Shown piece by piece: positions 1 through 6,986 of a DNA stretch of 8,802 nucleotides. The notes beneath the pieces were generated by a model. The model was not told where the DNA came from, ran no database searches, and saw only the letters and a program-made list of their open reading frames with translations. The DNA lies in the NCBI GenBank assembly GCA_034433305.1, contig DAOUAM010000016.1, forward strand, positions 1 through 8,802, given 5' to 3'. The first letter of the stretch is position 1. Every line of letters starts with the position of its first letter. This stretch comes from DAOUAM01 sp034433305. Its GTDB lineage: Bacteria; Chloroflexota; Dehalococcoidia; Lucifugimonadales; DAOUAM01. A program made the translations under genes and the position numbers.

Positions 1-285
1 CCTGCCCCTACGGTTTATGGCGTTATCATAGCGGCCTGGCTTATTAGAACATATGTATTTGAGTCCGTCAATCCTCTCCGCCGGAAGACCAGGACACGAG
101 ATGCGGACTGATCATGGCCTCTTCTACTCGGAAAGTAACCTGCTGAGCACTCTACATAAACACTTTCGGCAAGTTGAGGCTACCCTGAAGGCGACCAGGT
201 AGCCCTTGTCCAGCTTCCAGCCCGTGGCAATAAGAGGCTCCTGGCCTTTGAGCTACCGAATGTGCTAACCCATGACTGTAAGTGG
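1..285. other. Upstream region without an intact gene; possible coding relics
   Basis: This stretch is lower in GC than the rest of the window and has no complete gene on either strand. Two fragments look protein-like. Frame 1 from the left edge to TGA at 109-111 encodes 36 residues: a hydrophobic stretch (VYGVIIAAWLI) followed by a basic tail, as at the C-terminus of a membrane protein. Frame 2 (32-202) contains DHGLFYSESNLLSTL followed by HKHFRQVEA, which resembles the C-terminal 'H-x-x-FS-x-x-x-L-x-x-L-x-x-x-F-x-x-V' pattern of class I SAM-dependent methyltransferases. It is followed in frame 1 (178-267) by VALVQLPARG and hydrophobic residues, as if a frameshift near 175 broke one gene. 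Both readings are uncertain and they overlap, so at most one can be right. Confidence 0.25.
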
Positions 286-296
286 CGTTATATAAT
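266..296 (+). promoter_or_regulatory. Candidate promoter of the sigma factor operon (ECF-type, with an adjacent TATAAT)
   Basis: TAAC at 266-269, 16 bases, then CGTTA at 286-290 has the form of an ECF sigma promoter (AAC core at -35, CGT core at -10). The same arrangement occurs at 7341-7366. Directly after it, TATAAT at 291-296 is a perfect housekeeping -10 hexamer, but no TTGACA-like -35 lies at 16-18 bases upstream. Transcription would start near 297-304, giving a leader of about 55-60 bases before the ATG at 360. A sigma factor transcribing its own operon is common in the ECF family. Which of the two elements is used, or whether both are, cannot be decided from sequence. Confidence 0.45.
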
Positions 297-304
297 GCGA
301 ATGA

Positions 305-347
305 GACATCGCCTGCGGTGTCCACCTCTTAGCAGCTCCCCTAAGAG
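305..347 (+). promoter_or_regulatory. Two tandem leader hairpins, the second overlapping the sigma gene's ribosome binding site
   Basis: Hairpin 1 pairs 305-311 with 316-322 (7 bp including one G-U pair, loop CCTG). Hairpin 2 pairs CTCTTAG at 326-332 with CTAAGAG at 341-347 (7 bp perfect, loop of 8). The ribosome binding site for the ATG at 360 is GAGAAAGG at 345-352, so hairpin 2 pairs its first three bases. Together the hairpins fill most of the leader if transcription starts near 303. They may limit translation of the sigma factor; no effector is evident. Confidence 0.4.
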
Positions 348-359
348 AAAGGCCGGTAT

Positions 360-974
360 ATGCAGGGCAGCAGCGATGCCCATGTTCAGGACATTGACCA
401 CCTGGTCGCGAAGGCCCAGGGGGGAGACCGTGCCTCTCTGGCGGCCCTGTATGAGCACTTCTACGATCAGATACTCCGCTACGTGGCTTTCAAGACCGGG
501 GACTCCGTCGAAGCCGAGGATATCACGGAAGAAGTGTTTCTGAGAATGCTGGAATCTATCCATACCTTCAAGCCCAGGGGGTACCCGTTCTCCTCCTGGC
601 TTTTCCGTATTGCTCACAACCTCACGGTGGACCACTTCAGGAGGAAGGGCCGCCACAAGACCACATCCCTGGAGGTCGTCGCGGACACCATCGGCGCCAC
701 CTCGGCGGACATGGACCACAGCCTGGACCTGGAGCTTTCGGCACGGGAGGTAAGTCGTGCCATGCAGTCCCTCACGGCCCTCCAGCGCGAGGTCCTCTCC
801 CTGCGCTTCGCCGCCGGCCTCTCCCTCCTGGAGACCGCCCGGGCCGTCGGCAAGAACGAGAACGCCGTCAAGGCCCTGCAGCACGCCGGCCTGAAGAAGC
901 TGAAGAGCCTGCTCACCGGCGAGCGGCGGACTTCCCGTAACCCCATAGTCCCACTAGAGCAGCGGGAGGCTTGA
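360..974 (+). CDS. ECF-family RNA polymerase sigma factor
   Basis: This 204-residue protein would direct RNA polymerase to a small set of stress or envelope promoters. Region 2 covers about residues 25-98: YEHFYDQILRYV, then the acidic DITEEVFLRML core-binding helix, then FSSWLFRIAHNLTVDHFRRK, which contacts the -10 element. Region 4 covers about 130-185: LTALQREVLSLRF, then a helix-turn-helix (GLSLLETARAVGKNENAVKA). Length and two-domain build fit the ECF group; regions 1 and 3 and any C-terminal extension are absent. The ATG at 360 is supported by GAGAAAGG at 345-352 with 7 bases of spacing. The next gene begins one base after the stop, so the two are probably translationally coupled, the usual arrangement for an ECF sigma factor and its regulator. 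The exact ECF subgroup cannot be assigned by eye. Confidence 0.93.
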   Translation: MQGSSDAHVQDIDHLVAKAQGGDRASLAALYEHFYDQILRYVAFKTGDSVEAEDITEEVFLRMLESIHTFKPRGYPFSSWLFRIAHNLTVDHFRRKGRHKTTSLEVVADTIGATSADMDHSLDLELSAREVSRAMQSLTALQREVLSLRFAAGLSLLETARAVGKNENAVKALQHAGLKKLKSLLTGERRTSRNPIVPLEQREA

Positions 975-975
975 G

Positions 976-1869
976 GTGGACACCCTGGACAACGCTCCTG
1001 TGAAAGGGCCTGACAGGCTGGAGGACATGCTCAACGACTGCATCGAGCGGATGCTGAGGGGAGAGAGCGTCCAGTCCTGCGTGGGGCGCTACCCGGCCCA
1101 CGCGGCGGAGCTGCTGCCGCTGCTGAAGGTTGCCCAGGCCGCCATCCAGGCATCGGCCTCGGTCACATCCCGGCAGGAGGTCCGCGCCCGCGGCCTGGCC
1201 CAGTTGATGCGCGCCGCGTCCCGGCACCGGCCTCGGCAGGCCAGCCCCGTCGCGCGGTACCGCCGCCTCATCCTCAGCCCCCTGGCCATCGGCTTTGCCG
1301 CCTTCATGCTGGTGGCGGTGGCCGCTGGCGGGACCACGGTGGCGGCCTCCAGCAGCGTCCCGGGCGACCCCCTCTACTGGGTCAAGACCACCAGGGAGAG
1401 CATCACCCTCCGGATGCCCCGCTCCGACGCCGAGAAGGCCCAGGTGCTGGTACACCTGGCCAACGTCCGCAGCTACGAGGCGCGCCAGCTCATGCTGCGC
1501 GGCAGGTACGACGAGGCCATGCACACGGCGGCCCGCGCCAGGGAGCACCTGCGGGAGGCCGCCGTCTCCATGGGCGTCGTCATACCCCTCAACCCCGTGG
1601 AGATGCCCGTGGCGCCCATCCGAATCGAGAAGCACCAGGGCGTCGCCGAGCTGAGGCTGAAGCTCCAGCAGGACGGCCAGTTCCTGCGGGGCAACCTCCA
1701 GTACATCCTCATCCACGCTCCGCCGGAGCGCAAGCAGCGTGTGCGCGAGACCCTGCGTCAGTTCGAGCTACAGTACCGCACACTCATGGCCGCCTTCGAC
1801 TCCGATGGCCCGCCCATGCGACGGCCTTTCTGGACGGTGGAAGGCCAGGACTCCCTCCAGGACAGATAA
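976..1869 (+). CDS. DUF5667-type single-pass membrane protein, probable anti-sigma factor
   Basis: The start is GTG at 976, one base after the sigma stop, with GGGAGG at 964-969. The 297-residue protein has a cytoplasmic-type N-terminus (1-98) with the pattern LNDCIERMLRGESVQSC...RYPAHAAELLPLL, which I associate with Chloroflexota proteins encoded next to sigma factors. One membrane segment spans about 99-124. A DUF5667-like outer part follows, recognised by SVPGDPLYWVK (127-137) and a helical region with RSYEARQLM and repeated Arg/Glu helices to about 275. The topology, a sigma-side N-terminus with one membrane pass and a sensor domain outside, matches transmembrane anti-sigma factors. It lacks the HxxxCxxC zinc motif of the classic ZAS family; only C22 and C35 are present. 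The anti-sigma role is inferred from topology and coupling; the signal sensed is unknown. Confidence 0.8.
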   Translation: MDTLDNAPVKGPDRLEDMLNDCIERMLRGESVQSCVGRYPAHAAELLPLLKVAQAAIQASASVTSRQEVRARGLAQLMRAASRHRPRQASPVARYRRLILSPLAIGFAAFMLVAVAAGGTTVAASSSVPGDPLYWVKTTRESITLRMPRSDAEKAQVLVHLANVRSYEARQLMLRGRYDEAMHTAARAREHLREAAVSMGVVIPLNPVEMPVAPIRIEKHQGVAELRLKLQQDGQFLRGNLQYILIHAPPERKQRVRETLRQFELQYRTLMAAFDSDGPPMRRPFWTVEGQDSLQDR

Positions 1870-1896
1870 CCCCCTTCGATGTAGAGGCCCCAGACT

Positions 1897-4044
1897 ATGG
1901 TGAGAATTCTGCGCTCTTTCCGGACATTGAAGCCCTGGCAGGTTGGCGTGCTGCTCGTCATGCTGGTAGTCGGCTTCGGCGCCATCTACGGCGTCTATAC
2001 GCTGCTCACCAGGCCAGCCGAGGGCCTGGAGGCAGACCAGCAGCTTGTGCCCGTCCGGCGGGGAGACCTGGTCAGTCAGGTCTCCATCAACGGGAGCCTG
2101 GTGTTCCCTCAGAAGCAGGCCCTCTCCTTCGGCGTCCAGGGCGTGGTGCAGGAGCTGCTGGTGGAGGAGGGGCAGCAGGTGGAGCAGGGCCAGGAGCTGG
2201 CCAGGCTGGACCCGGCGACGGTGGCGACGCTGGAAAAGGCTGTGGCCCAGGCGCGGCTGGACCTCAAGAACGCCGAGGACGCCCTGGCGGAGGCCAGAGA
2301 GGCCACCACCGCGCTGGAGATGGCCCAGGCTGAGGCCGATGTCGCCAGCGCCCGGCTGGCCCTCAAGGACGCCAGGCAGGCACTGGACACGCTGCTGGAC
2401 CCGCCGGCCGAGGACCTGGCCGAGGCTGAGGCTGACGTCGCCAGTGCCCGGCTGGCCGTCCGCGACGCCCAGGAGGCACTGGAGGCCGCCCGGGGAGGCC
2501 CCGAAGAGCAGGCCCTGGCCAGCGCCAGGGCCAAGGTGGACTCAGCCACCATCGCCCTCTCCAACGCTACCAGGGACCTGGGCCTGGCCCAGGAGCAGTG
2601 GCAGCAGAAACTCCAGGACGCCCAGGATGCCGCCGACGAGGGCCTGGAGGGCTACAGGAACGCCTTCATGAAGTGGCTGGGCGTGGACCTGACCGCCGAG
2701 GAAGCGGCCCTGGACCCCGATGCCCTCGTCCAGGCCTGGGGCGCCGACCTGGCCGCCCTCTTTGACCCGCGCCTGCGCTACCAGGACATAGGCCGCTGGA
2801 CCTTCACCCGGGGCGCGCCCACCGATGACCCGGCCACCCGCTGGAGCGAGCCTATCCTCTACTCCTGGCTCAACCTGTTCCCGGGCACCATCCTGGCCCG
2901 CTGCGGTGACCGGATGCTGCCTCCCACTACCCTCTGTGTGGAGCGAGAGCTGCTGGACGCCTGGGAAGTCCATCGCCAGGCCCAGGAAGCGTTGAACACG
3001 ACGCAGACCGAGGCGGCCAAGGCCCTGGACAGCGCCCGCGACGCCGTCACCCAGGCCGAGGACAAGCTGGCCACGGCGCGAGAGGACCTGGCCGAGCTTG
3101 AGGCAGGCTCCGATGACCTGGAGGTAGCCAGCAAGGAGAAGGAGCTTGCCCTGGCCCAGGCCAAACTAAAGGCCGCCGAGGATAGACTGGCGAGGCTCAC
3201 CGGCGACCCCGACCCGCTGGAGCTGGAGGAGAAGCAGAAGCAGGTAGCGCTGGCCGAGGCGGCCCTGGCCGACGCCGAGCAGACCCTGGCCGACCTGCGG
3301 GCCGGCGCCGACCCCCTGGAAGTCTCGCTGCGGGAGGCCGATGCCAGGTCCGCCAGGGCCGCCCTGGACGACGCCATGAAGAAGCTGGATAGGGCCGTGC
3401 TCAGGGCGCCCTGGAACGGCATAGTCTCCGACGTGGCCGTCGAGGCGGGCGAGACGGTCAACGCCGGCGCCACCGTGGTGGAGGTCGTGGACCCGACGGT
3501 TGTTGAGCTGGACGGCGTGGTGGACGAGATAGACGTGCTGTCTGTCAGCCAGGGGACCGCCGCCAAGGTGACCCTGGACGCCCTGCCGGGCCGCGCCCTG
3601 ACCGGCACGGTCTCCAGCGTCTCCTCCGTGGCCGACAGCCAGCAGGGCATTGTCAGCTATCCCATACGCATCAAGCTGGAGGTGCCGGAGGATGTCCAGT
3701 TGCGGGAGGGCCTCAGCGCCGTGGCTAACGTGGTGCTGCGCCAGGAGCAGGACAAGCTGCTGGTGCCGCTCCAGGCCCTGTATGGCTCCTTCAACCAGCC
3801 CGTGGTGAGGGTGATGAAGGACGGGCGCATCGAGGACCGCCCCGTGAAGCTGGGCAGCAGCGACGACTTCTGGGCCGTGGTGGAGGAGGGCCTGCAGGAA
3901 GGCGAGACGGTGGTCATGAAGGCGCCGTCCTCCAGCGCCGGCCAGGCGGGGTTCGTGCGCTTCGGCGGCCCCGGCGCCGTCCAGGTGGCGCCCGTGCAGG
4001 TGGTGCCGGGAGGCCCGCGCTCGTCCCAGGGCGGCAGGCGTTGA
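1897..4044 (+). CDS. HlyD/MacA-type membrane fusion (adaptor) protein with a long coiled coil
   Basis: This 715-residue adaptor would work with the ATPase and permease downstream as an export or envelope-remodelling machine. An N-terminal membrane anchor covers about 15-37. The first half of a biotinyl-lipoyl domain follows (LSFGVQGVVQELLVEEGQQVEQGQELARLD, 76-105). Ala-, Glu- and Arg-rich helices run over about 107-250 and 355-500, with near-repeats of EADVASARLA at 146-155 and 178-187. The second lipoyl half is VLRAPWNGIVSDVAVEAGETVNAG (about 501-524). Beta-barrel and membrane-proximal domains follow to about 677, then a Gly/Pro/Gln-rich tail. MacA is usually under 400 residues. The excess comes from the extended coiled coil and a non-coiled insert at about 250-355 holding the protein's only two cysteines (C336, C347). 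ATG 1897 has TAGAGG at 1882-1887. No TolC-like partner is present, consistent with a single-membrane cell. Confidence 0.9.
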   Translation: MVRILRSFRTLKPWQVGVLLVMLVVGFGAIYGVYTLLTRPAEGLEADQQLVPVRRGDLVSQVSINGSLVFPQKQALSFGVQGVVQELLVEEGQQVEQGQELARLDPATVATLEKAVAQARLDLKNAEDALAEAREATTALEMAQAEADVASARLALKDARQALDTLLDPPAEDLAEAEADVASARLAVRDAQEALEAARGGPEEQALASARAKVDSATIALSNATRDLGLAQEQWQQKLQDAQDAADEGLEGYRNAFMKWLGVDLTAEEAALDPDALVQAWGADLAALFDPRLRYQDIGRWTFTRGAPTDDPATRWSEPILYSWLNLFPGTILARCGDRMLPPTTLCVERELLDAWEVHRQAQEALNTTQTEAAKALDSARDAVTQAEDKLATAREDLAELEAGSDDLEVASKEKELALAQAKLKAAEDRLARLTGDPDPLELEEKQKQVALAEAALADAEQTLADLRAGADPLEVSLREADARSARAALDDAMKKLDRAVLRAPWNGIVSDVAVEAGETVNAGATVVEVVDPTVVELDGVVDEIDVLSVSQGTAAKVTLDALPGRALTGTVSSVSSVADSQQGIVSYPIRIKLEVPEDVQLREGLSAVANVVLRQEQDKLLVPLQALYGSFNQPVVRVMKDGRIEDRPVKLGSSDDFWAVVEEGLQEGETVVMKAPSSSAGQAGFVRFGGPGAVQVAPVQVVPGGPRSSQGGRR

Positions 4045-4061
4045 TGGCTGCTGATGGCTAT
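4042..4061 (+). repeat. 10-bp tandem duplication at the adaptor-ATPase junction
   Basis: TGATGGCTGC (4042-4051) is followed directly by TGATGGCTAT (4052-4061), 8 of 10 bases identical. The first copy carries the adaptor's TGA stop overlapped with an ATG that is out of frame for the ATPase. The second copy carries the ATG (4054) that is in frame. This looks like duplication of an ancestral TGATG stop-start overlap. Confidence 0.7.
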
Positions 4062-4761
4062 GGAAGAGGCCCCGCTGATACAGCTTGAGGACATCGGCAA
4101 GGTGTACCGCCTGGGCAGGGTGGAAGTCCATGCCCTCCGGGGCATCAGCCTGTCTGTCCGGCGCGGCGAGATGGTGGCCATCATGGGGCCGTCTGGCTCC
4201 GGCAAGTCCACCCTCATGAACATCCTGGGCTGTCTGGATGTCCCCACGTCTGGACGGTACCTGCTGGAGGGGGAGGACGTGGGGCGGCTGGGCGACGACC
4301 GTCTGGCCGAGATACGCAACCGCAAGATAGGCTTCGTCTTCCAGACCTACAACCTGCTGCCCAGGCTGACGGCGCTGGCCAACGTGGAGCTGCCCCTCAT
4401 GTACGGCGACGGGCGGGAGCGCCGCCAGCGTGCCCTGGAGGCCCTGGGGCGCGTCGGCCTGGCAGACCGGGTCGGCCACAGGCCCACCGAGCTTTCCGGC
4501 GGCCAGCAGCAGCGCGTTGGCATCGCCCGGGCGCTGGTCAAGCGTCCCAGCATCGTCCTGGCAGACGAGCCTACGGGCAACCTGGACAGCCGTGCCAGCG
4601 AGGAGATCATGGCCATCCTCCAGCAGCTCAACCGCGACGAGGGCCTGACCGTGGTCATCGTCACCCACGAGCAGGCCGTGGCTGCCCGCGCCCGCAGGGT
4701 CATCTCCATGCTGGACGGGCAAATCGTATCTGACAGGGCCCAGCAGCCGGCGGGGCTGTGA
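4054..4761 (+). CDS. ABC transporter ATP-binding protein, MacB/LolD type
   Basis: This 235-residue cytoplasmic ATPase would power the permease encoded at 5066-6313. All nucleotide-binding motifs are intact: Walker A GPSGSGKST (45-53), Q-loop glutamine 97 in FVFQTYN, signature LSGGQQQR (147-154), Walker B IVLADE (167-172) with catalytic E172, D-loop NLD, and the switch histidine H205 in VTHE. The GCLDVPTSG and YNLLPRLTALANVELPL segments are typical of the MacB/LolD/FtsE-like (type VII) ABC group, which performs mechanical work across the membrane more often than simple uptake. The start is ATG 4054, or ATG 4060 two codons later. Neither has a strong Shine-Dalgarno sequence, so translation is probably coupled to the adaptor gene, whose stop lies 9 bases upstream. 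The substrate cannot be read from the sequence. Confidence 0.95.
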   Translation: MAMEEAPLIQLEDIGKVYRLGRVEVHALRGISLSVRRGEMVAIMGPSGSGKSTLMNILGCLDVPTSGRYLLEGEDVGRLGDDRLAEIRNRKIGFVFQTYNLLPRLTALANVELPLMYGDGRERRQRALEALGRVGLADRVGHRPTELSGGQQQRVGIARALVKRPSIVLADEPTGNLDSRASEEIMAILQQLNRDEGLTVVIVTHEQAVAARARRVISMLDGQIVSDRAQQPAGL

Positions 4762-5065
4762 CCGGCTGCCCCACCTGCCAGGCCCTGACCGGGCGACAGC
4801 TTTGAGGGTGCTGATGTGCCGCGGCCGATAGGGGAGGGGATTTCTCGCCCCCCTTGGGGGAGAGCCAGAGAGGGGGCTGGTGGCTGCCCCCTTCCTGGCC
4901 TTCCCCCACAGGTGGCAGGGACTGTTCTCGCCCCCTCTGGGGGAGAGCTGGAGAGGGGGCCACGGGGTGAAGCCTTGCGCTCTGCTGCGGCAACGTCTGG
5001 CGTGAGGTACGCGGCCGCCTGTCCCGGTTGGCCCGAAGGGCAACGAGGTTGACACAGGAAACACT
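4762..5065. other. Non-coding gap between ATPase and permease genes
   Basis: The 304 bases hold no credible gene: the short open frames here read low-complexity Pro/Gly/Arg sequence created by the repeat array at 4842-4960. The left part (4762-4841) and right part (4961-5045) show no promoter I would call. TTGACA at 5049-5054 has no -10 element before the gene. AGGA at 5056-5059 is the ribosome binding site of the permease. No T-tract follows the hairpins, so a rho-independent terminator is not supported. Confidence 0.7.
4842..4960. repeat. Three-copy palindromic repeat array (+ - +), MITE- or REP-like
   Basis: A 36-base unit beginning TTCTCGCCCCC and ending GAGAGGGGGC occurs at 4842-4877 and again at 4925-4960 with 32 of 36 bases identical. 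A diverged inverted copy (about 26 of 36) lies between them at 4886-4921. Each unit also has internal C-run/G-run dyad symmetry. In RNA, 4856-4877 can pair with 4886-4907 over 22 positions (two mismatches, two G-U pairs, loop of 8), a very stable hairpin. Such C-run/G-run palindromes occur as dispersed repeats in many bacterial genomes. In an operon they can act as RNA processing or stability elements between cistrons. Confidence 0.8.
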
Positions 5066-6313
5066 ATGCACCCGATGGACATAGTCAGGACGGCGGTGGC
5101 GTCCCTGGCCACCAACAAGCTCAGGGCCACGCTGACCATACTGGGCATTATCATCGGCGTGGCGGCGGTCATATCCCTGATGGCGCTGGGGCGCGGGACA
5201 CAGGAGCAGATAACCGAGCGCATCGAGGCGCTGGGCACCAACCTGCTCTTCGTGCGGCCCGGCGCCGTCAGGGAAGGTGTCATCATCATCGGCGGGCTGG
5301 GCAGCGCCACCAGCCTGACGCTGGACGACGCCTACGCCCTGATGGACCCGGTCTTCGCCCCGTCGGTGGCCGCCGTGGCGCCGGAGGTGAATACCAGGGC
5401 ACAGGTAGAGGCCGGCAGGAAGAACACCGTCAGCCAGGTGGTAGGCGTCACGCCCGAGTACACGGCCGTGCGCGGCCTGGAGCTCCAGTCGGGCCAGTCC
5501 ATCTCCTCGGCCCACGTGGCCGCCCGCGAGGAGGTGGCGGTACTGGGCTCCAGGGTCGCCGAGACGCTCTTCGGCTTCCGCGACCCGGTGGGCCAGACGG
5601 TGCGCCTCAACGGGCGGCAGTTCACCGTCATTGGCGTCCTGAAGAGCAAGGGCGGCGGCTTCCAGGGCCTCTTCGACGACCAGGTGCTGGTGCCCATCAC
5701 CACGGCCTACTACCGGCTGGCGTCCCAGCGGACCACCCAGGGCAGCATTTCGGTGCAGGCCATCAACGTCCAGGCGCGCAGCCGGGAGGTGATGGACGAG
5801 GCCCAGACCGAGGTCGCCACCCTGCTGCGCCTGCGCCACCGCATCACCGAGGAGGACGACTTCACCATCAGCAGCCAGCAGGAGGCCATCGAGACGCTGA
5901 ACGCCACCGTAGGCACCTTCACCATGTTCCTGGGGTCCATCGCTGGCATCTCGCTGCTGGTGGGCGGCATCGGCATCATGAACATCATGCTGGTGTCGGT
6001 CACCGAGCGGACGCGGGAGATAGGCATCCGCAAGGCCATGGGGGCCAAGCGCCGGGACATCCTGCTCCAGTTCGTGGCCGAGGCGACGCTGCTGAGCCTG
6101 ACGGGCGGCCTGGTGGGCCTGGGCATCGGCATTGGCCTGTCCCGGGTGCTGAACGGCCTGACCCTGGGGCAGCAGAGCTTCCGTACCGCCGTCAGCGCCG
6201 ACACGGCCGTCCTGGCGCTGGCGGTGTCGGCGGTCATTGGCCTGTTCTTCGGCATCTATCCGGCGCTGCGGGCCGCGCGGCTGCACCCCATCGAGGCCCT
6301 GCGCCATGAATGA
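5066..6313 (+). CDS. ABC transporter permease, MacB/FtsX family
   Basis: This 415-residue membrane protein forms, probably as a dimer, the transmembrane part of the exporter with the ATPase upstream. A MacB-type N-terminus leads into the first membrane segment (about 21-41, TLTILGIIIGVAAVISLMALG). An extracellular periplasmic-core-like domain covers about 45-280. The FtsX domain has three membrane segments at about 284-311, 338-358 and 379-399. The family's coupling sequence GGIGIMNIMLVSVTERTREI (300-319) and RKAMGAKRRDIL follow the second segment, and the typical ending YPALRAARLHPIEALRHE is complete. Four membrane segments and about 400 residues match the family norm for permeases whose ATPase is a separate protein. 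ATG 5066 has AGGAAA at 5056-5061; ATG 5075 is an alternative. It is separated from its ATPase gene by the repeat array, unusual for such a pair. Confidence 0.95.
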   Translation: MHPMDIVRTAVASLATNKLRATLTILGIIIGVAAVISLMALGRGTQEQITERIEALGTNLLFVRPGAVREGVIIIGGLGSATSLTLDDAYALMDPVFAPSVAAVAPEVNTRAQVEAGRKNTVSQVVGVTPEYTAVRGLELQSGQSISSAHVAAREEVAVLGSRVAETLFGFRDPVGQTVRLNGRQFTVIGVLKSKGGGFQGLFDDQVLVPITTAYYRLASQRTTQGSISVQAINVQARSREVMDEAQTEVATLLRLRHRITEEDDFTISSQQEAIETLNATVGTFTMFLGSIAGISLLVGGIGIMNIMLVSVTERTREIGIRKAMGAKRRDILLQFVAEATLLSLTGGLVGLGIGIGLSRVLNGLTLGQQSFRTAVSADTAVLALAVSAVIGLFFGIYPALRAARLHPIEALRHE

Positions 6314-6376
6314 GCCATCCGCTGGACTCGGCGGTACCCGGCTGCTCCTTACATTGCGAAGGACTGGAGGTCTTGT

Positions 6377-6925
6377 ATGGACACAAAGCCTTTCCTGGCA
6401 CTGATGGCAGCCTTCCTGGTGTGGGGAGGTACCATCGGCGGCGCCTTTATCGTTGGCAGGGCCATGGGCAGCGATGGCGGCGCGCCGGGGGCCTCGGCCT
6501 TCCAGCAGCCAGCGGCCGGCCAGGGCTTCACCTCTAGCTTCGGCAAGGACCAGCTTGGCCAGCCAGGCCTGGACATGAAGGGCGTAACGCCAGGCCAGCC
6601 TGGGGCCGGCCAGGGCGCGCCCGGCGGCGGGACTTTCCTGCTGAGGCCCGGCCAGGGCACCAGGGGCACCATCGAGAGCATCGAGGGCAACATCCTGACC
6701 CTCAGCACGCCCCAGGGGCCGGTGAAGGTCGTCGTGGGCGATGGCACCATTATCCAGAAGTCCGCCAGGGGGGCTATCGGGGAGCTTTCGGCGGGCATGA
6801 GCGTGGCCGTGATGGGCCAGCGGGCCGACAATGGCACCCTGCAGGCCGAGGCGGTGCTGGTGACGCCCGAGGGCGATGCCGGCCCACCAGCGCCGGGCGG
6901 GCCGGCCATCGCACCGCCACCGTAG
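6377..6925 (+). CDS. Membrane-anchored DUF5666-like protein
   Basis: The start ATG 6377 has a strong GGAGG at 6366-6370 with 6 bases of spacing, 63 bases after the permease stop. The 182-residue protein has an N-terminal membrane segment or uncleaved signal (about 5-27, with AAFLVWGGTIGGAFIVG). A Gly/Pro/Gln-rich flexible linker (about 30-95, with repeated GQPG/PGQ units) follows. Then comes a small beta-rich domain (96-163): GTIESIEGNILTLSTPQG, then VKVVVGDGTII and LSAGMSVAVMGQ, and AEAVLV. This matches the DUF5666 pattern, an OB-like fold of unknown function. A Pro/Gly tail closes it. It would sit outside the cell on a flexible stalk. Its place at the operon's end suggests an accessory role to the exporter, but nothing in the sequence fixes a function. 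Confidence 0.82.
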   Translation: MDTKPFLALMAAFLVWGGTIGGAFIVGRAMGSDGGAPGASAFQQPAAGQGFTSSFGKDQLGQPGLDMKGVTPGQPGAGQGAPGGGTFLLRPGQGTRGTIESIEGNILTLSTPQGPVKVVVGDGTIIQKSARGAIGELSAGMSVAVMGQRADNGTLQAEAVLVTPEGDAGPPAPGGPAIAPPP

Positions 6926-6986
6926 CCATCAGGCCATACGGGCTGGCGTCAGGGCAAGATATACCCAGTCAGCACGTCAGGGGTAG

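Noticed and set aside
262..543. 93-codon frame starting GTG 262
   Set aside because: It overlaps the sigma factor gene out of frame and crosses its promoter and leader; only the part before about 267 could be an old relic.
4816..5052. 78-codon plus-strand frame between ATPase and permease
   Set aside because: The translation is made of Gly/Pro/Arg runs produced by the palindromic repeats, with no ribosome binding site or domain.
5051..5068. Leader ACACAGGAAACA-CTATG resembling the E. coli lacZ ribosome binding region
   Set aside because: The likeness is short and centred on a generic AGGA site; the surrounding sequence is native high-GC operon DNA with no vector or lac sequence.
3166..5310. 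714-codon open frame on the minus strand
   Set aside because: It lies opposite the adaptor and ATPase genes, which have intact family motifs, and its His/Gly/Gln/Leu-rich translation is typical of antisense frames in high-GC genes. It also crosses the repeat array.
4700..6307. 535-codon open frame on the minus strand
   Set aside because: It is the antisense shadow of the permease gene; the translation is low complexity with no recognisable domain.
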